From Variovorax paradoxus (lineage in GTDB: Bacteria > Pseudomonadota > Gammaproteobacteria > Burkholderiales > Burkholderiaceae_C), in assembly GCF_029919115.1 (NCBI RefSeq), contig NZ_CP123990.1:3472001-3536000 (forward strand): a DNA stretch of 64,000 nucleotides, in the 5' to 3' direction. The translations under genes and the position numbers were made by a program. The notes below the pieces were generated by a model, which was not told the origin of the DNA, ran no database searches, and saw nothing but the letters and a program-made list of their open reading frames with translations. This document shows, one piece after another, positions 45,720 to 56,779 of this stretch (within the stretch, counting starts at the first letter, position 1; each line of letters starts with the position of its first letter).

Positions 45720-46220
45720 TTACCGGCTCGGGTTTCGATCATCCTGCGCGCGAATCCGCCGGCCGCCGGCCACGCCAGCTTGGTGGACGATGGCCAACTC
45801 GCAATGCCGCCAGAAACCCACGCCCTCCAACTCGCTGGGAATGTCGCTCCGTGCAAGCCGGTAGAACCCCAGCACCACTCCCTGCGCGAATGCGGAGATC
45901 AGTGGCTCCGCGTCCTCGGCACCCGTCAAGCTGCGGCGGATCAGTTTGCCGCCAATCGCCATCAACTTGAGCGTGCGGCTCGAGGCGGTTGCGGTGCTTT
46001 CTTTTGGGACCCGCAGAGACCAAAGCCCGGAGCCGAGCGTCCACACCGTTAGACGCGGAAATTCTGCGCGCCGAGTCTCCTCGACGCCGCTCTGCCTCGC
46101 GCGAATTTCACTGGAGGCACGATGGTCATCCAAGGTCTTGCACGCCATCAAAGCTCTGTTGAAAGGCGTATCTGGAGAGAGGCAAGAGAGAGGCTTGAGT
46201 CTGCCTTCATTCCGTTTCAT
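45720..46220 (-). CDS. hypothetical protein overlapping the XRE gene (right-arm copy)
   Basis: Identical to 29964-30464; no recognised domain and possibly a chance ORF. It starts inside the last codons of the XRE gene. Confidence 0.35.
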   Translation of the reverse strand: MKRNEGRLKPLSCLSPDTPFNRALMACKTLDDHRASSEIRARQSGVEETRRAEFPRLTVWTLGSGLWSLRVPKESTATASSRTLKLMAIGGKLIRRSLTGAEDAEPLISAFAQGVVLGFYRLARSDIPSELEGVGFWRHCELAIVHQAGVAGGRRIRAQDDRNPSR

Positions 46221-46467
46221 GGGAACGGCCCTCAATAGCTTGTTCTCCTTCCGACCCGATGTCTGGCTTGACCCCGCAAACCGAACACCACCGGGCAAAC
46301 AGCAGCACGTCAACGAAGTTCTCGCCACGTTCAAGCTTAGAGACGTAGGACTGGCCCACCCCCAAGGCTTCGGCCATCTGCGCCTGCGTCAGTCCGGCCG
46401 TCACCCGAAGGCTACGCATGAGATTGCGCAGCGCCTCGTATTCAGCGTGATAAAGAGAAACGGCCAT
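46207..46467 (-). CDS. XRE-family helix-turn-helix regulator (right-arm copy)
   Basis: Identical to 29717-29977: an 86-residue single HTH protein (LTQAQMAEALGVGQSYVSKL) of the Cro/C1 type, probably an island regulator. Confidence 0.8.
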   Translation of the reverse strand: MAVSLYHAEYEALRNLMRSLRVTAGLTQAQMAEALGVGQSYVSKLERGENFVDVLLFARWCSVCGVKPDIGSEGEQAIEGRSHETE

Positions 46468-46770
46468 GCGCTCATGGTCTGGCCCATTCAGGAATAGTCG
46501 TAACGCGACTTTTCGAGATGCGGTCCCGCGAGCAGTATGGCGATATCCGGAAGAAGTTCCGATACCTCGTTTCCTCTGCTGAGGCCACAGTGGAGTAGTG
46601 ACTCGTATGCAGTGGAAGCGGACTGTCGCCGACCGAGGCCACCTCAGCCTTCGGCCAAGAGCGACTGGTCGCAGCTGTCTGCTTCGTAGACATCCACCCA
46701 GCAGTGGACCTATTTCAAGAGACGACTGTCAAGCGCGAATGAAGAAGCACGGGTCGGGTTCCAAGGACAT

Positions 46771-47469
46771 TCACCAGGAGCTTGCATTGTCAAGGTTTGT
46801 GGTTGCCACACTAATCACCTCCCACGCGATCGCTTGAAACCTGACTGTTCTCACCACTGTTTGTTGCGGGTGCAATCCGTAGCTCTTCGCTAAAAAACCT
46901 GCAGGAATCGCGACTTTGGGATGCCAATCTTGGATTGCTTTAGTAAAGGCTGCGATGTGGGTCGGCCGACTACGATCGAAAGTGATACGAGTCTGGGTCT
47001 GGCTCGCTCTTAGCCCAACATTGCTTTTTGCATTTGTCGTGAACGGCGGCAAGGAAAGCACTGACGCAAGATTCGTTGCAGAGCCCGCGAGTAAAAAAAC
47101 GCATTTTGCTGACGGATTCGCGCGCTTTACCAGCATCAGTCGCATGAAATCTTGGGCAATGTTTTCCGTCTTGCAGTAGGAGGATCCGGCCCACTTCGAC
47201 TCAACAGCGACTTGGACAGATTGAACTATCTCGTTATCTTTCCGTAAACACAGTGCATAGTCCAGTCGACGCTTGGTTCCGAGCGCGTCGTGCCTCACTT
47301 CAGCGTGGGCCCTCGCCCCATGGACCTCAATCGGAAATGAGCTTAGAACGCTCCCCACCGCGGCCTTTAACGCCGCTTCCGAAAAGAGTCCTCCGCGATA
47401 GCAGGCAAACTCAAGATGAAGCCAGCTACCTACGGCTTCCGAAATTCGCCGAGCATCGGACATTGCCAT
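46771..47469 (-). CDS. candidate PD-(D/E)XK nuclease-like protein (right-arm copy)
   Basis: Identical to 28715-29413. D70 in RRLDYAL and E90-S-K92 in VAVESKW give the D...ExK pattern of restriction-endonuclease-like folds. The role is inferred only from this motif and the island context. Confidence 0.6.
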   Translation of the reverse strand: MAMSDARRISEAVGSWLHLEFACYRGGLFSEAALKAAVGSVLSSFPIEVHGARAHAEVRHDALGTKRRLDYALCLRKDNEIVQSVQVAVESKWAGSSYCKTENIAQDFMRLMLVKRANPSAKCVFLLAGSATNLASVLSLPPFTTNAKSNVGLRASQTQTRITFDRSRPTHIAAFTKAIQDWHPKVAIPAGFLAKSYGLHPQQTVVRTVRFQAIAWEVISVATTNLDNASSW

Positions 47470-47869
47470 TTGCTTCTCCCTAGCGGTGCTGGCGAGTGTA
47501 GGCTGGTTGTCACAGCGCATTTCCGATCCGTGAAAATAGCTCTCTACACAGGGCGAGAGGCCACCGCGCATAGTTGCGGGTTTCTTCATGCCCTTAGAGA
47601 GACGCAAGTGCCGGCCGCCAGCCTTCGTCTTGTGTCAGATGTCGGCTCACACGCCGGCGAATAGCAGCGCCAAGCCCAAAGCGGCGCGGTGGCCAGTCGC
47701 TTCAGCTCCGTCCAAAGGTCCGGTTTCGGGCAAGCGGCCTATCACCTCGGCTGATTCTTTTGGGCCCCGCACCGCCGGCCGGCCTTCGGCTACAGTCGGC
47801 CGCAACTCGTCATTCCACTGGCACGACTTCGGCGGCTGCGGAATTTAGTCGTTTAAGTTCAAGGACTCC

Positions 47870-48376
47870 ATGTCTGATACCACCGATATCGTTAGCGCAG
47901 TCGGCAGCGTCATATCGGCAGTCGCAGCCTGTGTGGCAGCGGTTGGCGTCTGGTATGCGAGGCACCAGCTCAAGACGAGCCGCGAGCTCGCACAACTTTC
48001 CTTTGAAGATGCCTTGGCGAAGGAGTACCGCGAACTGGCGGGACAACTGTCGAAGAAGGCTTTGATGGGCGAGGTTCTAGCCGATACAGAATACGAGGAT
48101 GCATTCGACGAGCTTTATCGTTACGTGGACCTGACCAACGAACAGATCTCGCTCCGCGCTCGTGGACGCATTACCCCGGAAGTTTGGCGCAGTTGGTCGG
48201 AGGGGATGAAGTCAAACCTGGAACTACCTGCGTTCGTGCGCGCTTGGACCGAGATCAAGGCGCGGTCGTCCGGCTTCGCAGAGCTTCGACGTCTTGAGCA
48301 GGAATCTTTCAGCACGGACCCGAAGGAGTGGCGTTGGCCTCTAAATGTTCGTTCAACAGACACGCAAGAGCATTGA
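47870..48376 (+). CDS. small membrane-anchored protein of unknown function (right-arm copy)
   Basis: Identical to 27808-28314: one N-terminal transmembrane helix and an acidic helical cytosolic domain; no known function. Divergent from the nuclease candidate. Confidence 0.65.
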   Translation: MSDTTDIVSAVGSVISAVAACVAAVGVWYARHQLKTSRELAQLSFEDALAKEYRELAGQLSKKALMGEVLADTEYEDAFDELYRYVDLTNEQISLRARGRITPEVWRSWSEGMKSNLELPAFVRAWTEIKARSSGFAELRRLEQESFSTDPKEWRWPLNVRSTDTQEH

Positions 48377-48760
48377 ACGGCTTCCGTGGGATAGCGAGAA
48401 CGCTGAAACCTAAGGCTGTGAGGGACCTTTTGCGATCATTCATCCAACCGTCGCGTATGTCTGCTTCGCAGCAGCGTTGTAGGCCTTGACACTGACCGAC
48501 CGAATGCCCGGTCTAGGCGTACTTGCGGTCATTCGGCGACAAAGATATAGATCCAGCATGATCACAAGTCAGGCCGTTTGCGCTTGCTGACGATGTTGCA
48601 CGAGGCACGCAGCAGCGATGGCGAATAGGAGACCGGCGGTCGAGCGACACCTTTGTGCAATGAAGTCATTCGCAGGCCGAGCACGGTGTAATGGGCACTG
48701 GCTGGCCATTCGGTCACGAAGTTGAAACCCGACATGTCAGGCCTCTGTGCGAACAGACGA

Positions 48761-49678
48761 TCAACCGTAGTCGTGCTGAGTGTCGAGTAAGCGCGCGGCA
48801 ATACTCGGACTGGGTGCCTCAAGAATGCGGACACCCTCGAATTTCGCAAATCGGACCAAACGGGCATATGTTGCCTCCGCGTGCTTATGTGCCTCACTTC
48901 CCGCACTTTCAGCTAGCGCATCGGTATTGAACAGTAGGGTAGGAGTGAACGCATTGCCCGACATCTGCTTACGTGCGACGCCGAGTTGGAACAGCTTGGC
49001 CTCTGCCTCGCGTTCCGTATGCTCGGCCTGCCGTTCAGTGCTTGGCAGGCTCGTTACTTGAACGACTAGAGGGCCGTCCGCATAGTCCACGACTACATCT
49101 GGAACATCGCCGAGTCCATTCAAAGGAACATCGAATCGTGAAGCGAGTTCCTTAGCGTGGCCAATGAAAATTCGACGCAGTTGAGTCAAGAACTCACCGG
49201 TGCGGACTGTGTGTCTTGGACTCTGTCGGGATTCCTCTTCCTCTATCATTTCCTCCGCCGATCCGAATGCACTAACGCTGCGAACTGCAGCATCAAGCAA
49301 CTGCTCGATTCCCCAAGCCCTGGCTACCATCACTGGACCGGGCTCGAAGCCGCGAAACAGCGGTCGCAATTCGTCAAGAGGTAAGCCTGCCTGCTGCCGC
49401 TGCGTCATGAACTGCGCACATTCCCGCAGAGTGTTGGCCGACGCATTGCCGCGCTCGCGTCCGAGGAGTCGGCGTAGCCGTGGCGCGGCAATGACAGGGT
49501 AGGTAGCAGGTGAGACGGCCTGGCCTGTCGCTTCGTGCGGCTCAATGGCTACAAGCGCAACAAGACGCTCCCCGGTGCCGAATATTGGCTCCCACAGCAC
49601 AGCCCTATACCTCGCAACAAACGGCGGTGTAACGCCGATCAGCCGGCTGGATTCTTTGGGTTGGACGAGGAGTTCCAT
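48761..49678 (-). CDS. unknown partner of the HipA-like kinase (right-arm copy)
   Basis: Identical to 26506-27423. A 305-residue two-part protein with an acidic linker; the 40-bp overlap with the kinase gene implies a functional pair. Confidence 0.6.
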   Translation of the reverse strand: MELLVQPKESSRLIGVTPPFVARYRAVLWEPIFGTGERLVALVAIEPHEATGQAVSPATYPVIAAPRLRRLLGRERGNASANTLRECAQFMTQRQQAGLPLDELRPLFRGFEPGPVMVARAWGIEQLLDAAVRSVSAFGSAEEMIEEEESRQSPRHTVRTGEFLTQLRRIFIGHAKELASRFDVPLNGLGDVPDVVVDYADGPLVVQVTSLPSTERQAEHTEREAEAKLFQLGVARKQMSGNAFTPTLLFNTDALAESAGSEAHKHAEATYARLVRFAKFEGVRILEAPSPSIAARLLDTQHDYG

Positions 49679-50583
49679 AAGTCTTTCGCGCTCGGTACTC
49701 GAAGTCGTTCATGCATCATGAGGTCGAGGGCGGGAAGTCGAGTGGCTATGCCGCGCAATACTACTTCAACGAGCGGCCAGATAGGATCGATCTGAGAATG
49801 GCCGGTAGACCACTGGCGCACCTTGTCAGCCAGAAGCTCAACTCGCCGCTGGGCACGCGACAACCGGGCAGGTTGCGCCAGCATGTCGTGGTCGTTCGGA
49901 CGCCGCTTTGTCAACTGTGCAGCCACTTGATTCACTCTGGCTCGATGGTCCAGAATGCTTTGTCGCGCCCGCTGAGCGGCCCAGTTGCGCATTGCAGTCG
50001 CGATGGGCTCCAATGCCAGTTCATGATCGATGAACATGTACTCGCGCCGGTCAGTACCTGTGTAGATCAAGTTCTTCACATGCCTGTCATGATTCGCTGC
50101 GAGTTCATCCCAAGCGGCCCCTTGCGAAGCTACGGGCAGATCACACAGCTTTCGCCATGTGTATTCCGCGACGGCCTCGTCGTCAAGGAATCGCATAGTG
50201 CTGTCGTCCGGCCATTGATAGAGGCTGCCGAAGCATAAGTAGTCGCTCGTTCCAGGCAAAGGGCGTGCAGTTGCTGGGAGTCCTGGCAGTTGGTCGCGCA
50301 TTGCAAGTACAACTACTCCACGAGGCACCGGCAAGCTCAGTTCAGCGGCAGCCAAGGAGCACGCAAGCTCGATCGGCAATTTTGCTTGCCCGGGCATCCA
50401 CTTGATTGCAACGGGTATGCACGGCTCAAGACAGCCATCCACTTGCACTTGACCGCGCCAGACTTTGTGGGTTTGGCCTGCGTCGATTGGCAACCCTCCA
50501 GAGTTCAGTCTGGCGACCGGAGGACGGCTTGTGTCGTCTGGATCGAGTCCGTGCACAAGCCGTGGCGTACTGCCTTTCTCCAT
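49639..50583 (-). CDS. HipA-like (HipA_2) kinase-fold protein (right-arm copy)
   Basis: Identical to 25601-26545, with the catalytic loop NHDRHVKN and downstream IDHE. It follows the zinc-hook ATPase gene by 33 bp on the same strand. Confidence 0.75.
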   Translation of the reverse strand: MEKGSTPRLVHGLDPDDTSRPPVARLNSGGLPIDAGQTHKVWRGQVQVDGCLEPCIPVAIKWMPGQAKLPIELACSLAAAELSLPVPRGVVVLAMRDQLPGLPATARPLPGTSDYLCFGSLYQWPDDSTMRFLDDEAVAEYTWRKLCDLPVASQGAAWDELAANHDRHVKNLIYTGTDRREYMFIDHELALEPIATAMRNWAAQRARQSILDHRARVNQVAAQLTKRRPNDHDMLAQPARLSRAQRRVELLADKVRQWSTGHSQIDPIWPLVEVVLRGIATRLPALDLMMHERLRVPSAKDLWNSSSNPKNPAG

Positions 50584-50616
50584 CAGCGATACCTCCGTAA
50601 CTGACCAGAAGGGAAA

Positions 50617-53253
50617 TCAAGTGGCGAAGAGGGCTGACCTACTAGCCATGCCTTTGGCAATCGCTTCCACTCGCTTATTGAGCGTCTCGCGCCACTTGGC
50701 CAATCGCTCGATGTCGTCACTGAGTTCGTCTGGCTCTGGTATCGGTAGCCTGCCAATCGCCGCTGCAGCGTCGTGTTCGAACTTCGAAGACTTGGTCATG
50801 CCGGAGTCGATCTCGCGATAGTCATCGTCCGTTACCGTCACCCCTTTGAGGCGCTGGGTAGACACGCCCTCACCAAAGCGCTGTACGGCACCGTTGAGCA
50901 AGACCTCCTCGATGCAGCGTTCCCATGCGAGGCGGAGGTGGCCGTAACACTTGGTTGTCAGGACGCGCTGCAGATCTTCGTCGCCGTCCTTCGCCGCCTT
51001 GCGGACAGCGATGAGCATCTGCCTAAGGCGGCCCAAACGATCCTTCGTTCCAAGGACGTCGAAGGGCAGGTCCTCGGAATGGACGCCGTAGCCGTCAGCG
51101 GTTTTGCGGATGTAGTTTTTGGTCAGTGTTGCGCCGACCTCCTCAGCCTTCTGCTCCAGAATAAGGAGGAAGTAGATGTCGTGCGTAAATACGATAACCT
51201 GCCGGGTCAGCGATTCGCTCGCCAGCCGCTCGGCGACCTCCCAGCGGCGCCGATGGTCCAACGACGAGACGGGGTCATCGAGCACAATGCCGCCGCGCCC
51301 CTTGCCGAGGCGGATCTCTGCCATGAATGACGCGATGGCAATAGCTCGCTGCTCTCCTTCACTGAGGATGGCCGCCGGCGTACCACCGCCGGGCAACTGC
51401 AGGGTGAGCTTGAACTGCGTTTTGCCGCCTGGCGACTCAGGCTTCATCACGGCGCTGAGGTGATGGACCTTAAGTAGCTTGAGTTCGGCATTTAGGGCAT
51501 CGGCCAGCTCCTGACTGGCCGTCGTTCGAGAGAGATCCGTCGACTTCCGGGAGATGCCCCGAGTTTCCATGCCATCGATGCAGACCTGCAGCTTGCGACA
51601 GAGTTCGTGCTTAGTCATCGCCTCGAGCACAGCGGCCTTGACTTCAGCCAACCTGCGACGCGCGTCGAGTTCCATCCGCTCTGAAACCATAGCCGCCTTT
51701 AGCTTCTCGTCGGCAGTGGCATCAAGTGCCTTGGCCTGTTCCAGCAGACGGTTGATGATTTCGGCTAGTTCGGGTTGTGGGTCGGTGGAAAGTTTAGGGA
51801 GCGCATCCCAGGGTAGTTTGCCCGCAGCCGCCTGAAGCACGCCCGACTGGCGGGCCTTGAGGCCCTCCTGAAGGGCTGCGCAGGCCGCTGCGACTTCTGG
51901 CGCGAGTTCGGTCACTTCCTCAACCAGAGCATCGCTGAACATCAGGTCCACGTTCGCCTGCTGAATGACTCTAAAGGGGACAGCAGCGGCCTCGCGTGCA
52001 TCCTTTGCCGCCTCCTCTGCAGCCGCCTTGACGAAAGCGTCGAATCGCAGCAGCCGCGCCGCCCCATCCTGTCCGAGGGCGTTCTGACAGAGGGGACAGA
52101 CTGCGTCGGCGGGAAGACCAGGGAACTCGTGGCCTGCGTGGCTGAGCTCGGCAAAAGCTCGTGCGGCCTCAAAGAGGGCCTTCCACTCTTCGCCGCCCGT
52201 GCCGGCCAACTGGCCAGGCGTCGTCTTGAACTCGCGTGCCGCTACTTCCGCTGCTCCCTTGGCAGCATTCGACTTGTCGATCAGCGCTTGAAGCGAACCG
52301 ACCTTCTCTTCGTTCAAGACGCCGACCGCCGCTGCGATCCGGTCCTTCAACGAGGTCAAGCGGGTGGCCTTCTGGCGTAGGGCCAAGACCTTCTGCTTCG
52401 GATCGACTTCGGCCAAGGTCTCGTTCAGCAGGGCGAGCCGCGCCACCTCAGCCTCACTGAGCGTGGCCAGCGTCTCGATGTCCTCGGCCTTGGTCTTGGC
52501 CGGGATGCCAAGCAATTTCTTGGCGACCTCCGTTTGCTCCCCGGCGAGAACCGCATAGGCAGCATTGCTTGGGGTGTTCGCAACCTTCTCTGCCGTAGCG
52601 CGAGTCTTGAGCTTGTTGCAAGCGCCGGCCAATCCCTCCAAGATGTCCAAGCCATACGGGGCGTAAGCGAAGTCGCCCTGATTGTCGATATAAGCACGAG
52701 CGCAGTGCGAATCGAAGATGGCGATGTCCGATAGCGGTTCGGGGGGCTCGGTGCCGTCTTTCCAAGGCAGATCGGTTGCAACGCCGTCTATCTCCGCCTC
52801 GAACGTCGCCTGAGCCGGTCCGCTCTTCCCGGGCTCCAGGTTCGCGTTGGGCAGGATGGGTTCGCGTCGATCGCGCGCTCGGCAGGCCTTCTTGAACACG
52901 CGCGAGTAGCCTGACTTCCCAACACCGTTCTCACCGTAGATGGTCGTTACGCCGACCCGCGCGATGGGCAGGCGCGCACCGTTTGCCAATGCATTGACGT
53001 TCGCCAACTCTCTGATGGCCGTTAGCAAGACGACGCGAGCCGGATTCGCCAGCGGCGCCACTTGGGCATCCTCGAGTTTTTTTGGTGTGCGCCCTCCCGG
53101 ATCTGGGATACCGACCTCAGTCTTCGCCAGGGCATAGAGGTCGTCTATGTCGACCGCGCCGAGCATCCGGTCGGCGTAGAGCCTGGCGATGGCATCTTGT
53201 TGCCAGGCCGGAAGGCCCTTGGACCAAGCATGGATTTCCTGCAGGATCGTCAT
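50617..53253 (-). CDS. large zinc-hook AAA_13-type ATPase, RloC/PrrC-like (right-arm copy)
   Basis: Identical to 22931-25567: Walker A GENGVGKS, CPLC zinc hook in the coiled coil, Walker B IVLDDPVSSLD, and a C-terminal R-x3-E...H pattern compatible with a PrrC/RloC anticodon nuclease. The nuclease function is a hypothesis. Confidence 0.78.
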   Translation of the reverse strand: MTILQEIHAWSKGLPAWQQDAIARLYADRMLGAVDIDDLYALAKTEVGIPDPGGRTPKKLEDAQVAPLANPARVVLLTAIRELANVNALANGARLPIARVGVTTIYGENGVGKSGYSRVFKKACRARDRREPILPNANLEPGKSGPAQATFEAEIDGVATDLPWKDGTEPPEPLSDIAIFDSHCARAYIDNQGDFAYAPYGLDILEGLAGACNKLKTRATAEKVANTPSNAAYAVLAGEQTEVAKKLLGIPAKTKAEDIETLATLSEAEVARLALLNETLAEVDPKQKVLALRQKATRLTSLKDRIAAAVGVLNEEKVGSLQALIDKSNAAKGAAEVAAREFKTTPGQLAGTGGEEWKALFEAARAFAELSHAGHEFPGLPADAVCPLCQNALGQDGAARLLRFDAFVKAAAEEAAKDAREAAAVPFRVIQQANVDLMFSDALVEEVTELAPEVAAACAALQEGLKARQSGVLQAAAGKLPWDALPKLSTDPQPELAEIINRLLEQAKALDATADEKLKAAMVSERMELDARRRLAEVKAAVLEAMTKHELCRKLQVCIDGMETRGISRKSTDLSRTTASQELADALNAELKLLKVHHLSAVMKPESPGGKTQFKLTLQLPGGGTPAAILSEGEQRAIAIASFMAEIRLGKGRGGIVLDDPVSSLDHRRRWEVAERLASESLTRQVIVFTHDIYFLLILEQKAEEVGATLTKNYIRKTADGYGVHSEDLPFDVLGTKDRLGRLRQMLIAVRKAAKDGDEDLQRVLTTKCYGHLRLAWERCIEEVLLNGAVQRFGEGVSTQRLKGVTVTDDDYREIDSGMTKSSKFEHDAAAAIGRLPIPEPDELSDDIERLAKWRETLNKRVEAIAKGMASRSALFAT

Positions 53254-53684
53254 CAGCGATTTCCTTTCAGCGGTCACACCAAAGAAGCTGGGACCGGAAT
53301 GTGATCCTAGGTTTGATCTGGTAACCAACTGTAGTGGATTTAGATCGGTGCGACCATATCGCTCGAGGAACGATGGCGGTCTCGGCCGATGGGAAGCATC
53401 CGATGAGTGCCTCACGCACCAACTCCAATCCGCGACCTGAAGCCATAGTCTTTACTGATCTCGTGGCTCTTTGCACCTCTACCGGAATGCTCACTCTGCG
53501 ATCGATAACTGCCATTTGGCAATAGTCCGACCAAGGTCGTCCCCTCACCGCTCGACGCGATGGACGACCGTGAGGTGCAGCAGCTTTTTGTCGCTGCACA
53601 TCGCGCAGGCTATTCAGAGATCGTTCGCACCGAGCCGACAAACCGCTGTCGTTCGTGCGTCACCACGTTGCTCCCAATCCGTGT

Positions 53685-54593
53685 TCAGGCCCTCGCAGGC
53701 GCAGCCAAAGCCTCGTATTTGCTCGTCAATCGCTGTGACTCCCGAGCCAACAGGTCGTCCACCATCGCGCAATACGGCTGGTCCGGCTCCGCGAATGCAT
53801 AAAGGGACAGGAACTCCTCGAAGGTTTCGTTCAGTTCCTCAGAGGAAAACGGCTCCGGCATTGCGATGGCTCTGTCGATGCGCCTCTCGATCAGCACAAC
53901 GCGCGCCTGAATCTCCCGCAGCCGCGCGGTACGCACTTCTACCAGTCCCTGACGGTTAAGCCCGAACACGCGCGCAGTATGGTCACCGTAGCGGTCGAGA
54001 ACACCGGCGTGCACGCGAGGCCCCAGCAGGCACCAGTCACCTTCTTCCCGCCAACTCAGGTGGGCACCCGGATCCCGTCGCGTGGGATCAATTAGCGCGG
54101 CGTCTTCGGCCTCGTGGTCGTCCCCTTCAGCCAGGGCGTATTGCGGCCCCAGAATCGGGAACAGGTCGCTCTTGCCCAGATTCACCGGGGCATTGGCCAC
54201 TTGCCCTCCGGTAGCGTGGCCCGCGTCACAGGCGTCGTGATGGCGGCGGCGATTGCAGTCGATGCAACTTGCCAAGAGATTGTCCCAGGCGGCCGCAAGC
54301 CACCAATAGCCAGGATGGCCAGGACATTCGGCAACGCGACCTTTGGGACGGAAGTGCTCGATATCCGTCGGTTCGACCGCCTTGATGCTCGACTCGCAGT
54401 ACGCGCACTTACCCAAAAACAATGCATTCAGGGCGTCGACCACATCCTGCCGCTTATAGACGCTAAAAGTGAACGCTTCGTTAGGGGTGTCCAGGAAATG
54501 CTGCGCCGCTCGAAGACGCTCACGCGCCGCGGGACTGTGAGGACCTTCCAGCGATGCGGGCACCGGCACCCGCGTTCTGTCCACCCGCCTCAT
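53685..54593 (-). CDS. HNH endonuclease, PtuB/TIGR02646-like (right-arm copy)
   Basis: Identical to 21591-22499. CAYC, DIEH and CIDCN form the HNH core. The start overlaps the stop of the HNH-ATPase fusion gene (54590-54593). Confidence 0.83.
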   Translation of the reverse strand: MRRVDRTRVPVPASLEGPHSPAARERLRAAQHFLDTPNEAFTFSVYKRQDVVDALNALFLGKCAYCESSIKAVEPTDIEHFRPKGRVAECPGHPGYWWLAAAWDNLLASCIDCNRRRHHDACDAGHATGGQVANAPVNLGKSDLFPILGPQYALAEGDDHEAEDAALIDPTRRDPGAHLSWREEGDWCLLGPRVHAGVLDRYGDHTARVFGLNRQGLVEVRTARLREIQARVVLIERRIDRAIAMPEPFSSEELNETFEEFLSLYAFAEPDQPYCAMVDDLLARESQRLTSKYEALAAPARA

Positions 54594-56779
54594 GCTTGAG
54601 GCCCCGCGCGCAGCGCCCGCAGCCGGGCGAGCACGCCCGTCACCGCGGCCTCCCTGAGTTGCCCCCGGTCCTGCGGCAAGCCTGCGCCCTCGTCGACGAA
54701 CCGGCGCAGCGCTTCGTTGACGATCTGCTCAACCGGCGTGTCACCGAGCCACTTGAAAGCCTGCAACGCGCGAATGTCCTCGTCGCGTGCCTGTGATCGG
54801 ATGCCCGCAGGCAGCGCGAGGTGCTCCAACGCGCTCTCTACGTCAGGATCCGCCGTACTGGCGAGACCGAAGTAGTCGGACGTCAGGAGCTGCTCCGCGC
54901 GCAGCCCACGAACGTCAGGCAAGCCGCTCAGAACCTCGATCCTGTGCGCCTCGTCGCGCACGAACACCTGCACCTCATCGTCCCGCATGCCTCTGAGACA
55001 CAGCGGATCGTGTGTGGTGGCAACAAACTGAACGTTGGGCATGGCCTTGCGAAGTGCCGAGACAACGCGCAACTTCCATCGCGGATGCAGATGCGTTTCG
55101 ATCTCGTCGATCAGCACCAGGCCGCGCGCGTTTTCTAGGTCACCCCATGCCTTGAGCATGTCACGCATGATGTCCAGGACCATTGCGATCAGGGAGCGGT
55201 AGCCATCACTCAGTCGCTCCAATGGCGTGTCGCGCCCATGTGCATGAACGAACAGGCGCCCCTCTTCGTCTCGCCCAATGCGGTCTTCCGGTTGGAGCAC
55301 CAGCACCTCGCGCAATGCGCGTGCGAGCGCGTCAAAGGCATCTGGAGCGAGCCCCTGGAGCCACCGGCCCGGATGCTGGAGCTTGGCAAAAGGATCAAAC
55401 AAGGAGCGCAGCGTCGAGGCGGGTTGCCGGCGAACGCCCTCCTTGCCAAAGAAACGACGAGAGCCGAAAGACATCAGCATCATGGTCGGTTGCTCTTCCC
55501 CGATGAAGCGCTTGGTCAGCGGGTCGATCTGCAGGCGCACAGGCTCACCGGTGTCGAAATCCAGGATGACTTCCGGCATGACGGTGTCATCAAGTTGCCA
55601 ACCGGAAACCTCGCGCGGAAGAAAGTCCTCCGGCAACACCCCCATGCGTGCGCGCATGGGTGACCCCATCATCGCCAGTGCAATGGCTTGCAATGTGGTG
55701 CTCTTGCCTGTGGAGTTTTCTCCGAGCAGCATCATGCAAGGCGCGCCGGTCTCATGAGGATCGGCGTGCGGGATTTCAAGATCAAGGTTCGCTATACCTT
55801 TGAAATTCTGGATACGAACTCGGCGCAGCTGCGACGTGCGGGGCTCCCACTGAAAGCGCGTCATGAGCTGCTCTTCAAGCGGGCGCCACGAGTTCCGATC
55901 CAGAAGCGGTGCGCCAGATTCCGCATGGTCGACTAGCTCTCGCCACTGTTTGTCGCTGGCAACCTTCGAAGTGTGGATGGCATCGTCAACAATGGTTCGA
56001 AACGATGGCTTCGGGAGACTGGCCGACGAGTTGAAGTCGGAGAGAAGCTCGAAAAATATGACGCGCATAGCGCCGCAAAAGGGGGCCTCGTCGAGCAAGG
56101 CTCGGCGGAATCCGTTTAAGTATTCTTCGTCGGTTCGTCCTTGATCGAGCAACTCGAAACATTGCCTGAATGTTTGAGCTCTGACCTGGGTCAAGTCGGG
56201 TCGGTTGAGATTCAATACCTCCACAGTGACGCGCCCCACCTCATCCGCTCCAACGACGCTGCCATCGACCCCAAAGCGCATGTGCTTGCGCGGTTCAACC
56301 CGACAGGGGTTGACCAAAAGCGCCTCTTCACCGTTCTCGGCCTCAGCCCAGCTAGAACGCAAGCGCGCGCGCGGGCCTTGGACGGGAAACAAGTTGCGCT
56401 TTGCCCGGTTGCAGGCCGCGCATGAGAGAAAAATGTTCTCCCATTCATAGGCAAACCAGCTGTAATGGTCAGGACTGGCAACGTCTGATTGGTCCCGAAA
56501 GCCGACCGCATTGCCGGGTGGCCGGTGATGCGAGACGTCGCCAGAATTGGAGCTGTCCAGCGGGGTCTCGCAATAGGCGCATTTGGACAAGAAAACCTCG
56601 GCAACCTGCCGTCGCACCATGGCCGACGTCCAGATCTTGGCATTGAGCGGCGGCCTTCTGCGGGCACGCTCCTGCGGGTCAAGCCGATAGTGCTCGGCCA
56701 ACGCAGCCTTGGCCGCACGCACCTCGTCCCCATGCAGGATTTCGGGCAACGTCGCGCTTCCACGGTTCACCTTTCTCAT
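54590..56779 (-). CDS. HNH-AAA ATPase fusion, Septu-like (right-arm copy)
   Basis: Identical to 19405-21594: N-terminal CAYC...HH...CAACN nuclease-like module and C-terminal ATPase with GENSTGKS and LVLIDEIETHLHP. First gene of the putative two-gene defence operon. Confidence 0.82.
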   Translation of the reverse strand: MRKVNRGSATLPEILHGDEVRAAKAALAEHYRLDPQERARRRPPLNAKIWTSAMVRRQVAEVFLSKCAYCETPLDSSNSGDVSHHRPPGNAVGFRDQSDVASPDHYSWFAYEWENIFLSCAACNRAKRNLFPVQGPRARLRSSWAEAENGEEALLVNPCRVEPRKHMRFGVDGSVVGADEVGRVTVEVLNLNRPDLTQVRAQTFRQCFELLDQGRTDEEYLNGFRRALLDEAPFCGAMRVIFFELLSDFNSSASLPKPSFRTIVDDAIHTSKVASDKQWRELVDHAESGAPLLDRNSWRPLEEQLMTRFQWEPRTSQLRRVRIQNFKGIANLDLEIPHADPHETGAPCMMLLGENSTGKSTTLQAIALAMMGSPMRARMGVLPEDFLPREVSGWQLDDTVMPEVILDFDTGEPVRLQIDPLTKRFIGEEQPTMMLMSFGSRRFFGKEGVRRQPASTLRSLFDPFAKLQHPGRWLQGLAPDAFDALARALREVLVLQPEDRIGRDEEGRLFVHAHGRDTPLERLSDGYRSLIAMVLDIMRDMLKAWGDLENARGLVLIDEIETHLHPRWKLRVVSALRKAMPNVQFVATTHDPLCLRGMRDDEVQVFVRDEAHRIEVLSGLPDVRGLRAEQLLTSDYFGLASTADPDVESALEHLALPAGIRSQARDEDIRALQAFKWLGDTPVEQIVNEALRRFVDEGAGLPQDRGQLREAAVTGVLARLRALRAGPQA